Positions 17,565 to 25,330 of a stretch of 64,000 bases of DNA are shown in pieces (the stretch's first letter is position 1; every line of letters starts with the position of its first letter). The position numbers and the translations under genes were made by a program. The stretch comes from Nocardiopsis sp. MG754419 (GTDB taxonomy: Bacteria > Actinomycetota > Actinomycetes > Streptosporangiales > Streptosporangiaceae). The stretch covers positions 39,285 to 103,284 of the forward strand of contig NZ_QOCZ01000005.1 of NCBI RefSeq assembly GCF_018207095.1. Reading direction: 5' to 3'. The notes under the pieces were generated by a model. The model was not told the origin of the DNA, ran no database searches, and was given only the letters and a program-made list of their open reading frames with translations.

Positions 17565-18365
17565 GTGCGTATCGCGCGTTTCGCGGCCGGTGACGAGGTC
17601 GGTTTCGGTCTGGTCGAGACGGACACGGACAGCGGGGAGGACTTCGTCGCCCGGCTGACCGGACACCCGCTGCTGGGGGACATCAAGCTCACCGGTGAGC
17701 GCGCCAAGCTCTCCGACGTGCGGTTGCTCTCGCCGGTGCTGCCGACCAAGGTCGTGTGCATCGGTAAGAACTACGCCGAGCACGTCGAGGAGATGAAGGA
17801 CATCACGGGGGAGACCACCGACGAGCCGGTGGTGTTCCTCAAGCCGTCCACGGCCGTCACCGGGCCCGGGGACCCGATCTTCCACCCGACGGTGACCGAA
17901 CGCGTGGACTTCGAGGGCGAGATGGCCATCGTCATCTCCCGCCCCTGCCGCGAGGTGCCGCGCGAGCGCGCCAAGGACGTCATCTTCGGTTACACGGTCG
18001 CCAACGACGTCACCGCGCGCGACCTGCAGAAGACGGACAAGCAGTGGACGCGCGCCAAGGGGTTCGACTCCTTCTGCCCGATCGGCCCGTGGATCACCAC
18101 CGGACTGAGCATCGAGGAGGCCGAGAACCTGCGCGTCACCACCACGGTGGACGGAGAGACGCGTCAGGACGGACGCACATCACAGTTCATCCATGACATT
18201 CCGGGCATCATCTCCTACGTCACCTCGTTCATGACCCTGCTTCCGGGCGACGTGGTCCTGACCGGTACGCCCGCCGGTGTGGGCCCCGTGCAGGTCGGCC
18301 AGGAAGTGGCCGTCACGGTGGAGGGCCTGGGCACCATCGCCAACCGCGTGGTGCACCGGGACTGA
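17565..18365 (+). CDS. Fumarylacetoacetate hydrolase family protein
   Basis: A 266-residue FAH-superfamily protein. The catalytic/metal region reads KVVCIGKNYAEHVEEM, with the metal acids in FEGEMAIVI and ANDVTARDLQ, and the C-terminal PGDVVLTGTPAGVGP is typical. Members hydrolyse or decarboxylate 2,4-diketo acids or act on oxaloacetate; the substrate here cannot be read. GTG 17565 has GGAGG at correct spacing, and a TACGCT hexamer (17516-17521) may be the -10. It sits upstream of gltX, as in many actinobacteria. Confidence 0.9.
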   Translation: MRIARFAAGDEVGFGLVETDTDSGEDFVARLTGHPLLGDIKLTGERAKLSDVRLLSPVLPTKVVCIGKNYAEHVEEMKDITGETTDEPVVFLKPSTAVTGPGDPIFHPTVTERVDFEGEMAIVISRPCREVPRERAKDVIFGYTVANDVTARDLQKTDKQWTRAKGFDSFCPIGPWITTGLSIEEAENLRVTTTVDGETRQDGRTSQFIHDIPGIISYVTSFMTLLPGDVVLTGTPAGVGPVQVGQEVAVTVEGLGTIANRVVHRD

Positions 18366-18376
18366 TCCCGAACGAG

Positions 18377-18404
18377 CCGTGCGCGGGCGAGGGCCCGCGC
18401 ACGG
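18377..18404 (+). terminator. Terminator after the FAH gene
   Basis: A perfect 11-bp stem (18377-18387 with 18394-18404) with loop CGAGGG, 12 nt after the stop. Confidence 0.7.
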
Positions 18405-18450
18405 TCCACCCCGTCGGGCCGCGTGCCCCGACCGAGCGAAAGGACCCGTC

Positions 18451-19356
18451 GTGGCCTCCGGAAGCCGTCGTCTCCTGCCTTTCGCCTTCACCGGTGCCCT
18501 CACCCTGGTCCTGGCCCTGGTCGGCTCCGGCCTGTGGTTCCTCGTCAGGCCCCTGTCCGACCCCGGGCGCGAGGGCGACGGCGACGAGGATCGGAACGGC
18601 CAGGTGCGCCTCATGCTCGCCGGGGACTCCATGACCCACGGCGCCGACGGCGACCGGACCTGGCGCTACCACCTGTGGAACCACCTGGAACCGCACGTGG
18701 ACGGTCTGGACTTCGTGGGTCCCTACACCGCACCCGCCACCCCCGAACAGATCGTGCCGCCGGAGATGGTGGGGGCCGATCCGAGCGAGGGCGACCCCGA
18801 CAGCGTCGACTACCGGGATCCCGACTTCGACCAGGACCACAACGCCCGCTGGGGGCGCACCCTGGCCGACGCGACGACCACCATCACCTCGGACGTGGCC
18901 GAACACCGGCCGGACGTGCTGTGCGTCATGATCGGGCTCAACGACCTGCTGTACCCCGTCACCGACCGGGAGATGGAGGAGCGCATCCGCGCCTACGTGG
19001 AGGGCGCCCGCGAGGCGAACCCGAACATCCGCGTCCTGTTCGCGCAGGCGTTGCCCATCACCATGGCCGAGCGTGACGAGGGCTTCGCGCTGCGCCTCTA
19101 CGTGTACAACGAACTCGTCCACAAGCTGACCCGGGAGCTGTCCAGCGCGCGTTCGCCGGTGGTGGGCCTCGACCTGGCCGGCGCGGAGTCCTGGAACGTG
19201 GAGACCGACACCTACGACGGCACCCACCCCAACGACGCCGGGGAACTCAAGATCGCGGCCGGGTTCGCCGACGCCCTGTCCGACGCGTTCGGCCTGGGTC
19301 CGGGCTACCCGCGACCGCTGCCCATCGCCCCCGTGCCGAGCACCGACACCTCCTGA
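18451..19356 (+). CDS. Membrane-anchored SGNH/GDSL hydrolase
   Basis: A 301-residue protein with one N-terminal hydrophobic segment (LLPFAFTGALTLVLALVGSG) that anchors or exports it. The extracytoplasmic SGNH fold shows block I MLAGDSMTHG with the nucleophile Ser, block III GLNDLL and block V DGTHPND with the catalytic Asp-His. Such enzymes are esterases, lipases or carbohydrate deacetylases; the substrate is unknown. GTG 18451 has AAAGGA six nt upstream. It lies alone between the FAH gene and gltX. Confidence 0.85.
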   Translation: MASGSRRLLPFAFTGALTLVLALVGSGLWFLVRPLSDPGREGDGDEDRNGQVRLMLAGDSMTHGADGDRTWRYHLWNHLEPHVDGLDFVGPYTAPATPEQIVPPEMVGADPSEGDPDSVDYRDPDFDQDHNARWGRTLADATTTITSDVAEHRPDVLCVMIGLNDLLYPVTDREMEERIRAYVEGAREANPNIRVLFAQALPITMAERDEGFALRLYVYNELVHKLTRELSSARSPVVGLDLAGAESWNVETDTYDGTHPNDAGELKIAAGFADALSDAFGLGPGYPRPLPIAPVPSTDTS

Positions 19357-19404
19357 GTAGCCCCACCGATCCCCGAGTCCGCAGCTCCGTGACCGGGCCA
19401 CCGC

Positions 19405-19410
19405 TACCCT
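19405..19410 (+). promoter_or_regulatory. -10 hexamer for leaderless gltX
   Basis: TACCCT lies exactly 7 nt before the GTG start and no Shine-Dalgarno is present, the usual signature of a leaderless transcript in actinobacteria. Confidence 0.5.
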
Positions 19411-19417
19411 GGGGCCC

Positions 19418-20866
19418 GTGACTGAGACTCCGATTCGTACCCGCTTCGCCCCGTCCCCGACCGGCATGTTCCACGTCGGTGGCGCCCGTTCCGCGCTCTT
19501 CAACTGGGCGCTCGCACAGCAGCAGCCCGAGGGCCGCATGGTGCTGCGCATCGAGGACACCGACGCCGCCCGCAACCGCCCCGAATGGACCGAGGGCATC
19601 ATCCGCGCGATGTCCTGGATCGGCATCGACGAGAGCGACCCGCACTTCGAGGGCCCCTACTTCCAGTCGTCCTACGTCGACCAGCACCGCGAGACCGCGC
19701 AGGAGCTGTACCGCTCCGGCCGTGCCTACTACTGCGACTGCACCCGCGAACAGGTGCAGGAGCGCCGTGACAACCCGCACCTGGGCTACGACGGCTTCTG
19801 CCGCGAGCGCGGCCTGGAGCCGGGCCCCGGTCGGGCCCTGCGCTTCCGTGTGCCCGAGGGCGGCCCCACCGTCGTGAGCGACCGGATCCGCGGTGACGTG
19901 GAGTTCGACCACGCCGCCATCGAGGACTTCGTGATCGCCCGCGCCGACGGTTCCCCGCTGTTCGTGCTGGCCAACGTCCTGGACGACGTCGAGATGCGCA
20001 TCACGCACGTCATCCGCGGCGAGGAGCACCTGTCCAACACCCCCAAGCAGCAGTTGCTGTGGGAGGCGCTGGGGCTCACCCCGCCGGTGTGGGCGCACCT
20101 GCCCGTCATCGTCAACGAGCAGCGCAAGAAGCTGTCCAAGCGCCGGGACAAGGTCGCCCTGGAGTCCTACCAGGAGGAGGGCTACCTGGCCGAGGCGATG
20201 GTCAACTACCTGATGCTGCTGGGCTGGGCGCCGGGTGACGACCGCGAGATCATGCCGTGGTCGGAGATGATGCCGCTGTTCCGCGTCGAGGACGTCAACA
20301 GCTCCAGCGCGTTCTTCGACGAGAAGAAGCTGCGCGCCTTCAACGGCGAGTACATCCGCGCGCTGACCGTCGAGGACTTCGTGGCCCGCTGCCGGCCGTG
20401 GCTCACCGGGGAGGACACCCCCTGGGACGCGGACGACTACGACCCCGAGGTGTTCGCCGCGGTGGCCCCGTTGGCGCAGAGCCGCGTGGCCGTGCTCGGC
20501 GAGATCGTCCCCAACGTGGACTTCCTGTTCCTGAAGGAGCCCGTGGAGGACGAGAAGAGCTGGAAGAAGGCCATGAAGCCGGGTGTGGGCCGGGAGATGG
20601 TGGAGGCCGCCCTGGCGCGCTACGCCGACCCCGAGCTGCCCTGGACCGCCGACGCGCTCAAGACCGCCACCGAGGAGACCGGTGCGACCCTCGGGCTGAA
20701 GCTGGGCAAGGCCCAGGCCCCGGTGCGCGTGGCCGTCACGGGCCGGACCGTCGGGCTGCCGCTGTTCGAGTCCCTGGAGCTGCTGGGCCGCGAGCGGGTG
20801 CGGGCACGCCTGGAATCCGCCCTGGAGAGGCTGCGCCTGGAGGAGAAGGCGGACCAGGAGAGCTGA
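19418..20866 (+). CDS. gltX: Glutamyl-tRNA synthetase
   Basis: A 482-residue class I synthetase. It carries the HIGH-type segment [14 protein letters not shown] near the N-terminus, the KMSKS-type segment [10 protein letters not shown] in the middle and a helical anticodon-binding C-terminal half. In actinobacteria this enzyme is generally non-discriminating and also mischarges tRNA-Gln for the GatCAB amidotransferase. That fits with tRNA-Gln and tRNA-Glu genes directly downstream. The GTG at 19418 lacks a ribosome binding site and appears leaderless. Confidence 0.96.
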   Translation: MTETPIRTRFAPSPTGMFHVGGARSALFNWALAQQQPEGRMVLRIEDTDAARNRPEWTEGIIRAMSWIGIDESDPHFEGPYFQSSYVDQHRETAQELYRSGRAYYCDCTREQVQERRDNPHLGYDGFCRERGLEPGPGRALRFRVPEGGPTVVSDRIRGDVEFDHAAIEDFVIARADGSPLFVLANVLDDVEMRITHVIRGEEHLSNTPKQQLLWEALGLTPPVWAHLPVIVNEQRKKLSKRRDKVALESYQEEGYLAEAMVNYLMLLGWAPGDDREIMPWSEMMPLFRVEDVNSSSAFFDEKKLRAFNGEYIRALTVEDFVARCRPWLTGEDTPWDADDYDPEVFAAVAPLAQSRVAVLGEIVPNVDFLFLKEPVEDEKSWKKAMKPGVGREMVEAALARYADPELPWTADALKTATEETGATLGLKLGKAQAPVRVAVTGRTVGLPLFESLELLGRERVRARLESALERLRLEEKADQES

Positions 20867-20872
20867 TCCGGA

Positions 20873-20905
20873 CGGGGTGGTCGGGCCCACAGGCCCACCG
20901 CCCCG
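20873..20905 (+). terminator. Terminator after gltX
   Basis: An interrupted hairpin: CGGGG/CCCCG, GGT/ACC and GGGCC/GGCCC with loop CACA, starting 7 nt after the gltX stop and followed by TTTCC. Confidence 0.6.
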
Positions 20906-20999
20906 TTTCCGGTTCGCGAGCACTCGGAATGTCCGCTAGAGTTGTCCACGTCGCCGAGGGGGACAGGGAAGCGAAAGCGACCGGGTCCTCCCAAAGCAT

Positions 21000-21071
21000 T
21001 GGCCTATGGTGTAATCGGCAGCACGACTGATTCTGGTTCAGTTAGTCTAGGTTCGAGTCCTGGTAGGCCAG
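21000..21071 (+). tRNA. tRNA-Gln (CTG)
   Basis: A 72-nt cloverleaf: acceptor TGGCCTA/TAGGCCA, anticodon CTG within TTCTGGT, and T-loop GGTTCGAGTCC. The discriminator base is G and CCA is not encoded. It lies 134 nt after gltX, whose product probably charges it with Glu first. Confidence 0.93.
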
Positions 21072-21121
21072 CAACTTCATCGCCTCGGGTGATGAAGGCA
21101 CGGTCTTCGGACCTGAAGTGC

Positions 21122-21194
21122 GCCCCCGTCGTCTAGTGGCCTAGGACGCCGCCCTCTCAAGGCGGTAACGGCGGTTCGAATCCGCTCGGGGGTA
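21122..21194 (+). tRNA. tRNA-Glu (CTC), copy 1
   Basis: 73 nt with acceptor GCCCCCG/CGGGGGT (terminal G-U pair), anticodon CTC in CCCTCTCAA, and T-loop GGTTCGAATCC. CCA is encoded at 21195-21197. It is identical to the second copy at 21310. Confidence 0.94.
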
Positions 21195-21309
21195 CCAACA
21201 GGGAGAGGTTTCCACGCTGTGGGAGCCGTCTTCCTGAGCCGGTGCTTGTCATCGGTGTCCGGTTCGCGCAGGTATCATGGTTTTCGTGATCCACGCGGAT
21301 CGTGTCCGG

Positions 21310-21382
21310 GCCCCCGTCGTCTAGTGGCCTAGGACGCCGCCCTCTCAAGGCGGTAACGGCGGTTCGAATCCGCTCGGGGGTA
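21310..21382 (+). tRNA. tRNA-Glu (CTC), copy 2
   Basis: Identical over all 73 nt to the copy at 21122, again with encoded CCA (21383-21385). The 112-nt spacer contains a TATCAT hexamer (21273-21278), so the second copy may have its own promoter. A strong terminator follows. Confidence 0.94.
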
Positions 21383-21387
21383 CCAGT

Positions 21388-21418
21388 GAAGGCCCCACCC
21401 GGTTCGGGTGGGGCCTTC
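21388..21418. terminator. Bidirectional terminator between tRNA-Glu and tetR
   Basis: A perfect 13-bp stem (21388-21400 with 21406-21418) with a 5-nt loop, followed by CGTCGTT. It serves the tRNA cluster and the convergent minus-strand regulator. Confidence 0.75.
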
Positions 21419-21431
21419 GTCGTTCCCGGGG

Positions 21432-22091
21432 TCAGCCCGCGGTGGCGGTCAGCCGCTCCCGCTCCTGCGGGGGACCGCCGGCGGAGCCCACCATGGCCAC
21501 CAGCTGATCCACCAGCCACCCGGCCAGTTCCCCCCGGTCCATGTCGCGCTCGCGCAGCCACGACAGGACGGCGGTCTCCACCACCGACACCCAGCAGCGC
21601 AGGGCCAGCGACAGCCGCGGCGAGGGGTCCACGATCCCGGCCCGACCCAGAATGAGCGCGCGCACGGCCCGGCGGACCCGTTCGATCTCCGCCTCCGTCT
21701 CCTCGGTCGCGATGACCGAACCACCGTTGAGCAGGGCGGTGTAGGAGGGGGCGTAGGCCGCCGAGAAGGCGATGAAGGCGTCCAGGGCCGCACGGACCTG
21801 TGCCAACGGCGGCAGGTCCGCTGGCGGCTCCAACTCCTCCAGGAGCTCCGACATCGCCCGCGCCAGGGCCGAGCGGCGGAGTTCCGCCATGTTGGGGAAG
21901 TACCGGTAGACCAGGGCCCGCGAGACGTCGGCCTCCTGGGCGATCTCCTCGGGGGTGACCTCACCCGGTGGGCGTCGGGCGAACACGCGCAGCGCCGTGC
22001 GGATGAGGTCCTCACGGCGTTGCTGCGGCGCCATGCGGCGTGGCCGCCGCCCGGCCTCCGGCCCGTGGGCCGTGACCTCCGTGCCCGTCAC
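21432..22091 (-). CDS. TetR-family transcriptional regulator
   Basis: A TetR repressor of about 200-219 residues. The N-terminal helix-turn-helix reads VTPEEIAQEADVSRALVYRY; the C-terminal ligand-binding part is helical and not diagnostic. Starts possible: GTG 22091 (used here, good coding bias), ATG 22034 (the minimal family start), or GTG 22127. It lies downstream of ephD on the same strand, so the two probably form an operon, and the TetR-like operator at 24352-24362 upstream of ephD is the likely target. The ligand may be a fatty or hydrophobic compound, by analogy only. Confidence 0.8.
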   Translation of the reverse strand: MTGTEVTAHGPEAGRRPRRMAPQQRREDLIRTALRVFARRPPGEVTPEEIAQEADVSRALVYRYFPNMAELRRSALARAMSELLEELEPPADLPPLAQVRAALDAFIAFSAAYAPSYTALLNGGSVIATEETEAEIERVRRAVRALILGRAGIVDPSPRLSLALRCWVSVVETAVLSWLRERDMDRGELAGWLVDQLVAMVGSAGGPPQERERLTATAG

Positions 22092-22298
22092 CCGCGCCCG
22101 GTGACGGTCGGTTCTCGGGGACACCACCGTTGTCGCGCACCTCCTGGAACGCTCCTGGTCCGATGCTTCGAAACTACCGCCCGGTCGCGCCCGCGCCCAG
22201 GGCGGAACACGAACGCCCGGCGTCCCGGGACGCACGGGGTGGGTGGTTCCCGTGGCCCGAGGCTTCCCGGGGGAGGGCCCGGAGCGCGGCCGCGGGGC

Positions 22299-24032
22299 TC
22301 AGAACGGCGGAGTCGCCCGCGCGTAGCCGCGCAGGGCGGCGGGGGACAGGCGCGACAGCGCCAGACCGAGGTGCGCCTCGGTGGTGACCGGGACGAGGTC
22401 GGGGTCGTGGGCCAGGGCGTCGAGGACGCGGCGGGCGGCGCGCTCGGGGGTGTAGCCGCGCAGCCGGAAGAGCCGACGGAGGCGGACCCTGGTCCGCTCC
22501 GGCTCGCCCATCCCCGACAGACGCGCGCGGGCGACGATGTCGGTGTCGACGAGACCGGGACAGACCGCGGTCACGGTCACCCCGCGCCCGGCGAGCTCTC
22601 CCCGCAGGGAACGGCTGAGCGCCAGCACCGCGGCCTTCGTGGCGGAGTAGGCGCCGTAGACCCGCGAGGGCATGTAGGCGGCGGCGGAGGCGGTGTTGAC
22701 GATGCGGCCGCCGCCCCCGGCCGCGACCATCATCGGGGCGAAGGCGCGACAGCCGTGGATCACGCCCCACAGGTTCACGTCGACGACCCGCGCGAGGTCC
22801 GCTGTGGTGGCGTCCAGGAACGGCCCGGCCACCCCGACGCCGGCGTTGTTGACCACCAGGTCGGGGACCCCGTACTCCGCGCGCACGTGGGCGGCGAGCG
22901 CCTCCATGGCGGGGCCGTCGGTGACGTCCACGCGTCGGGCGCCGGATCCGGGCGTGACCCGCGAGCACAGCTCGGCGGTGCGTTCGGCGGACGGACCGTC
23001 GATGTCGACGGCGACGACGCGGGCGCCCCGCGCGGCGAGTTCCAGGGCCAGACCCCGACCGATGCCGCTGCCGGCCCCGGTGATCACGGCGACCTGTCCG
23101 GCGAAGGCGCCGCCGCGTCGACGGACCCGGGCCGCTGTGGCGGGCCGGGCCGCTCGCGGCGCCCCCGCCTCGATCTCACCGACGAGGGCGCGGACACGCC
23201 GGGCCACCGCCTCGGGAGCCGAACGCAGCGACCAGTGGCCGCCGTGGAAACGGTGGAAGCGGAAGTCCGCCACGCGGCGGCCGGCATCGGACTGGAGTTG
23301 TTCGACCACGAACGCGTCGTGGGTGGGGGCCAACACCTGGACGGGCACAGTGGTGCCGACCGCGGTGGGCCTCGCGACCCGGCGCGGCATGTTGGCGCGA
23401 TACAGCTCCAGCCCGTTGAGGTAGTCGCGGGTGGTGCGCCGGGCCGGGACCCGCGGTCGTCCGCCGAGGCGTTCGAGTCCGGCCAGGGCCGCGCCGCCCA
23501 CCCCGCTCAGCCAGGTCGCCTCGGGGAGTCCCGGCAGGGTGAAGAACCCGATGTAGCCGGAGCGCGCGAGTTGGCGCAGGACCGTGCGGACACCGTCGGG
23601 AGCCTCCCGTGTCCACCGCCCGATGTGGTCCAGGCTCGGGCCGGACACCGAGGAGAAGGAGGCGAACCGGTGCCCGTGCTCCGGCTCCGTGACCGCGTGC
23701 CAGCCCTGGATGGAGCCCCAGTCGTGGGCGACCAGGTGGACGGGCCGGTCGGGGCTGACCGCGTCGGCGACGGTGCGCAGATCGTCCGCGAGCCGGTCGA
23801 GCAGGTAGCCGGAGCGGTCCTCGGGGGCGGTGGACCGCCCGGCGCCGCGTACGTCGTAGGTGACGACGTGGTGATCGGTGGCCAGGTCGGCCACGAGGGC
23901 GTCCCACACGGTCGCGTTGTCCGGGTAACCGTGGACCAGCACCAGCGTGGGTCGGTCGGGTGCGCCGTACGTGTAGACGGCCAGGCGTTGGCCGTCGGGC
24001 GTGGTGACGTGGCGGTGGGGCCGGGTGCTCAT
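22299..24032 (-). CDS. ephD: EphD-type alpha/beta-hydrolase fused to a short-chain reductase
   Basis: A 577-residue two-domain protein. Residues about 1-300 form an alpha/beta hydrolase of epoxide-hydrolase type: LVHGYPDNATVWD oxyanion region, nucleophile Asp in VAHDWGSIQGW near residue 102, and C-terminal His in GGHWS. Residues about 313-577 form an SDR: ITGAGSGIG for NAD(P), NNAG, and catalytic YSATK. The same fusion is known as EphD in Mycobacterium tuberculosis, where a role with epoxide or mycolate-type lipids is discussed; the substrate here is unknown. ATG 24032 has GAGGAGG about 10 nt upstream. Confidence 0.88.
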   Translation of the reverse strand: MSTRPHRHVTTPDGQRLAVYTYGAPDRPTLVLVHGYPDNATVWDALVADLATDHHVVTYDVRGAGRSTAPEDRSGYLLDRLADDLRTVADAVSPDRPVHLVAHDWGSIQGWHAVTEPEHGHRFASFSSVSGPSLDHIGRWTREAPDGVRTVLRQLARSGYIGFFTLPGLPEATWLSGVGGAALAGLERLGGRPRVPARRTTRDYLNGLELYRANMPRRVARPTAVGTTVPVQVLAPTHDAFVVEQLQSDAGRRVADFRFHRFHGGHWSLRSAPEAVARRVRALVGEIEAGAPRAARPATAARVRRRGGAFAGQVAVITGAGSGIGRGLALELAARGARVVAVDIDGPSAERTAELCSRVTPGSGARRVDVTDGPAMEALAAHVRAEYGVPDLVVNNAGVGVAGPFLDATTADLARVVDVNLWGVIHGCRAFAPMMVAAGGGGRIVNTASAAAYMPSRVYGAYSATKAAVLALSRSLRGELAGRGVTVTAVCPGLVDTDIVARARLSGMGEPERTRVRLRRLFRLRGYTPERAARRVLDALAHDPDLVPVTTEAHLGLALSRLSPAALRGYARATPPF

Positions 24033-24345
24033 GGGGTCGTGTCCTCCTCGGTGACGCCGGGGGGCGATCGGAACCGACGCCGGGGACGTCGGTCCGCCGG
24101 GCCGGGGACGCTGCCGTGGCCGGGGGTGATGGCGCGGGCCGTCCGGGCGCGGGGGAGCGTCGTCGGGCCGGTCGGCGCTTCGGCGGCGAGGCGCGTCCCC
24201 TCGGCCGACCGGGGTCCGTCGTGGGTGCCGACGGGCGTCACCACCGCCTCCGGGGCCGGTGGCGGTCGGGCCGCGGAGCCTCGGGTCCGGGCTCGGCCGG
24301 GTCCGGACCCGTGGCCCCGGTCACGCTCTCGTGCGGCATGCCGTC

Positions 24346-24374
24346 ATGTTAGACAGGGTGTCAACAAGTGTCCA
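24346..24374 (-). promoter_or_regulatory. Promoter with TetR-type operator upstream of ephD
   Basis: On the minus strand, TGGACA (24374-24369) and TAACAT (24351-24346) are spaced exactly 17 nt. The spacer holds GACAC-C-GTGTC-like symmetry: GACA-GGG-TGTC at 24352-24362 on the plus strand. This is typical of TetR operators. From here to the ephD start (24033-24345) I see no convincing gene, only a short frame of 33 codons starting at 24339. Confidence 0.5.
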
Positions 24375-24408
24375 CGAGCCGGCTCCGGGCGGGTGGAGCG
24401 GCGACACG

Positions 24409-24443
24409 ACGAGGGCGGCACCCGCGTCGGGTGCCGCCCTCGT
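24409..24443 (-). terminator. Terminator after ndgR
   Basis: A perfect 15-bp stem (24409-24423 with 24429-24443), loop GCGTC, 28 nt past the ndgR stop. It also insulates ndgR from the ephD promoter. Confidence 0.75.
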
Positions 24444-24471
24444 GCCGGGGCGCGTGGTACGAGGGAGGGGG

Positions 24472-25206
24472 TCAGTGCCCGCCCTCGTAGGTGTGCAGTG
24501 ACTCGCTGATCTTCTCCGCCGCCGACACCACCGCCTGGGAGTGCATGCGCCCGGGAGAGCGTGTCAGCCGCTCTATCGGGCCGGAGACCGACACCGCGGC
24601 GATCACGCGGCCGCCCGGGCCCGCCACCGGCGCCGACACCGAGGCCACGCCCTGTTCGCGTTCGGCCACGCTCTGGGCCCAACGGCGACGGCGTACCTGG
24701 GCCAGACTGGCCGCGGTGAAGCGGGCGCCCACCAGGGAACGGCGGATGCGGTCAGAGTCCTCCCAGGCGAGCAGGACCTGGGCGGCCGAACCGGCGTTCA
24801 TCGGCAGTTCGCTGCCCACGGGCACGGTGTCCCGCAGGCCGCTGCTGCGCTCGGAGGCGGCCACGCACACGCGCAGCTCGCCCTGACGACGGTAGAGCTG
24901 CGCGCTCTCACCGGTGAGGTCGCGCAACTGGACCAGGACCGGCGCGGCCACGGCCAGCAGACGGTCCTCGCCGGTGGCGATCGACAACTCGCCCAGGCGC
25001 GGCCCGAGGACGAAGCGGCCCTGGCTGTCCCTGGTCACCATGCGATGACGTTCCAGTGCGACGGCGAGACGGTGGGCGGTGGGGCGGGCCAGGCCGGTGA
25101 TCTGGACCAGTTGGGCCAGGGACGCGGGCCCCGACTCCAGGGCGTCGAGGACGGACATGGTCTTGTCCAGGACACCGACACCGCTGGATGAGCTAGAGTT
25201 GTCCAT
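24472..25206 (-). CDS. ndgR: IclR-family regulator of amino acid metabolism
   Basis: A 244-residue IclR protein closely resembling Streptomyces NdgR/AreB. It starts MDNSSSSSGVGVLDKTMSVL, followed by the winged helix-turn-helix LVQITGLARPTAHRLAVALE. The C-terminal effector domain contains the characteristic LYRRQGELRVCVAASE and SVSGPIERLTR. NdgR homologues control leuCD and other amino-acid and antibiotic genes; the Corynebacterium relative LtbR controls leuB and leuCD. It is divergent from leuC, with a candidate operator at 25222 in the shared region. ATG 25206 is chosen because it gives the conserved family N-terminus. Confidence 0.93.
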   Translation of the reverse strand: MDNSSSSSGVGVLDKTMSVLDALESGPASLAQLVQITGLARPTAHRLAVALERHRMVTRDSQGRFVLGPRLGELSIATGEDRLLAVAAPVLVQLRDLTGESAQLYRRQGELRVCVAASERSSGLRDTVPVGSELPMNAGSAAQVLLAWEDSDRIRRSLVGARFTAASLAQVRRRRWAQSVAEREQGVASVSAPVAGPGGRVIAAVSVSGPIERLTRSPGRMHSQAVVSAAEKISESLHTYEGGH

Positions 25207-25221
25207 GGCTTGATATTGCCG

Positions 25222-25236
25222 TCTCGAAATATGGAA
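25222..25236. promoter_or_regulatory. Degenerate operator copy between ndgR and leuC
   Basis: TCTCGAAATATGGAA matches the cimA site at 12 of 15 positions. On the minus strand it lies between TTGCAT and CAATAT, which are 17 nt apart, so binding would also autoregulate ndgR. Confidence 0.5.
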
Positions 25237-25330
25237 TGCAAGTCGGGCCGAAGTCCGCGCGACGGTCCCGGGTACGTCAGTGGTACGGCGGGACCGTAGA
25301 CCCGAGAAGACACGAGAGAGGCGATCTCCC

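Noticed and set aside
21122..21385. Duplicate tRNA-Glu genes as possible integration attachment sites
   Set aside because: Both copies are complete tRNAs with CCA, only 112 nt apart, and no integrase or foreign gene lies between or beside them.
24029..24345. Small minus-strand frames upstream of ephD (33 and 71 codons)
   Set aside because: Poor coding quality, low-complexity products and no ribosome binding site; treated as ephD leader.
21408..24509. A 1033-codon plus-strand open frame across tetR and ephD
   Set aside because: Antisense to two well-supported genes; the product is Arg/Gly/Pro-rich without any domain.
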